Shown here: in pieces, positions 63,964 through 64,000 of the stretch | Layout: each line of letters opens with the position of its first letter | Position numbering within the stretch: position 1 is the stretch's first letter | NCBI RefSeq assembly: GCF_900129035.1 | Contig: NZ_FQTW01000010.1 | Location: forward strand, 17,420-81,419 | DNA length: 64,000 nucleotides | Origin: Psychroflexus salarius | Lineage (GTDB): Bacteria > Bacteroidota > Bacteroidia > Flavobacteriales > Flavobacteriaceae | Direction: 5' to 3' | Position numbers and translations under genes: made by a program | The notes under the pieces: generated by a model | The model's database searches: none | The model's input: only the letters and a program-made list of their open reading frames with translations | What the model was told of the DNA's origin: nothing

Positions 63964-64000
63964 CTATTTCAGTTTCTTAATGCCTAAAAAAGCACCCACA
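63964..64000 (-). CDS. C-terminal end of a CTERM-like small protein gene (cut by window edge)
   Basis: The minus-strand frame reads VGAFLGIKKLK and stops at 63964-63966, corresponding to the tail VGAFLGIKKLSSK of the remnant at 53701-53796, with a few changes. The upstream part lies outside the window, so I cannot tell whether this copy is intact. Confidence 0.6.
   Translation of the reverse strand, partial: VGAFLGIKKLK

Overview
This 64 kb window is a low-GC chromosomal segment from a member of the Flavobacteriaceae (phylum Bacteroidota). The evidence is the type IX secretion and gliding block porV-porU-gldJ, the T9SS C-terminal sorting tail on a surface protein, the lack of clear Shine-Dalgarno sequences, Bacteroidota-type promoters (TTG near -33, TAnnTTTG near -7), M56/TonB fusion proteins and many TTG starts. 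No plasmid, prophage or intact insertion sequence was seen; most of the window is ordinary chromosomal housekeeping DNA with a few accessory patches.

Layout. 1-13 kb: the start of pdhA, cdd, porV and porU on the minus strand, divergent from gldJ, murF, a MATE transporter, a VWA protein with a MoxR-like AAA+ ATPase, and a 50-residue membrane peptide. 13-19 kb: tRNA-Gln, a DUF2723 (GT117-type) membrane glycosyltransferase with a polysaccharide deacetylase, then a decayed accessory patch (RHS-type toxin debris between two related small membrane proteins) and a tRNA-Ser/tRNA-Pro pair. 19-27 kb: a thioredoxin-fold protein lacking its first active-site cysteine, a TetR-TolC-MFP-RND efflux operon, a possible MITE and a polyprenyl synthetase. 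27-36 kb: sucA-sucB, an FAD oxidoreductase with a NosR/CcoG-like iron-sulfur membrane protein, and an ECF sigma/anti-sigma pair. 36-45 kb: three glycosyltransferases that could build a lipid-linked or exported polymer, a small CTERM-like protein, an ExbD-like protein, a membrane MutS homologue, a LuxR-type regulator and a lipoprotein.

45-51 kb is the most unusual region. A 1014-residue BspA-like (DUF285) T9SS-exported surface protein has two DUF285 blocks separated by three nearly identical Ig-like repeats. It is followed by a perfect nine-copy 22-bp tandem repeat, lies between two identical 32-nt hairpins, and is divergent from an unusual regulator with a periplasmic Kelch propeller, one membrane helix and a cytoplasmic winged helix. 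51-64 kb: hemW, a metallophosphoesterase, ruvC, a flippase-like protein with a glycosyltransferase, an M56/BlaI signalling operon with TPR and TonB-like proteins, a DUF456 protein, a nitroreductase, and the edge of a polysaccharide locus (aminotransferase, initiating sugar transferase). A roughly 95-bp sequence holding the end of a small CTERM-like gene and its terminator occurs twice in inverted orientation, near 53.8 kb and at the right edge of the window.

All functional calls come from reading motifs and gene order; no database search was run.
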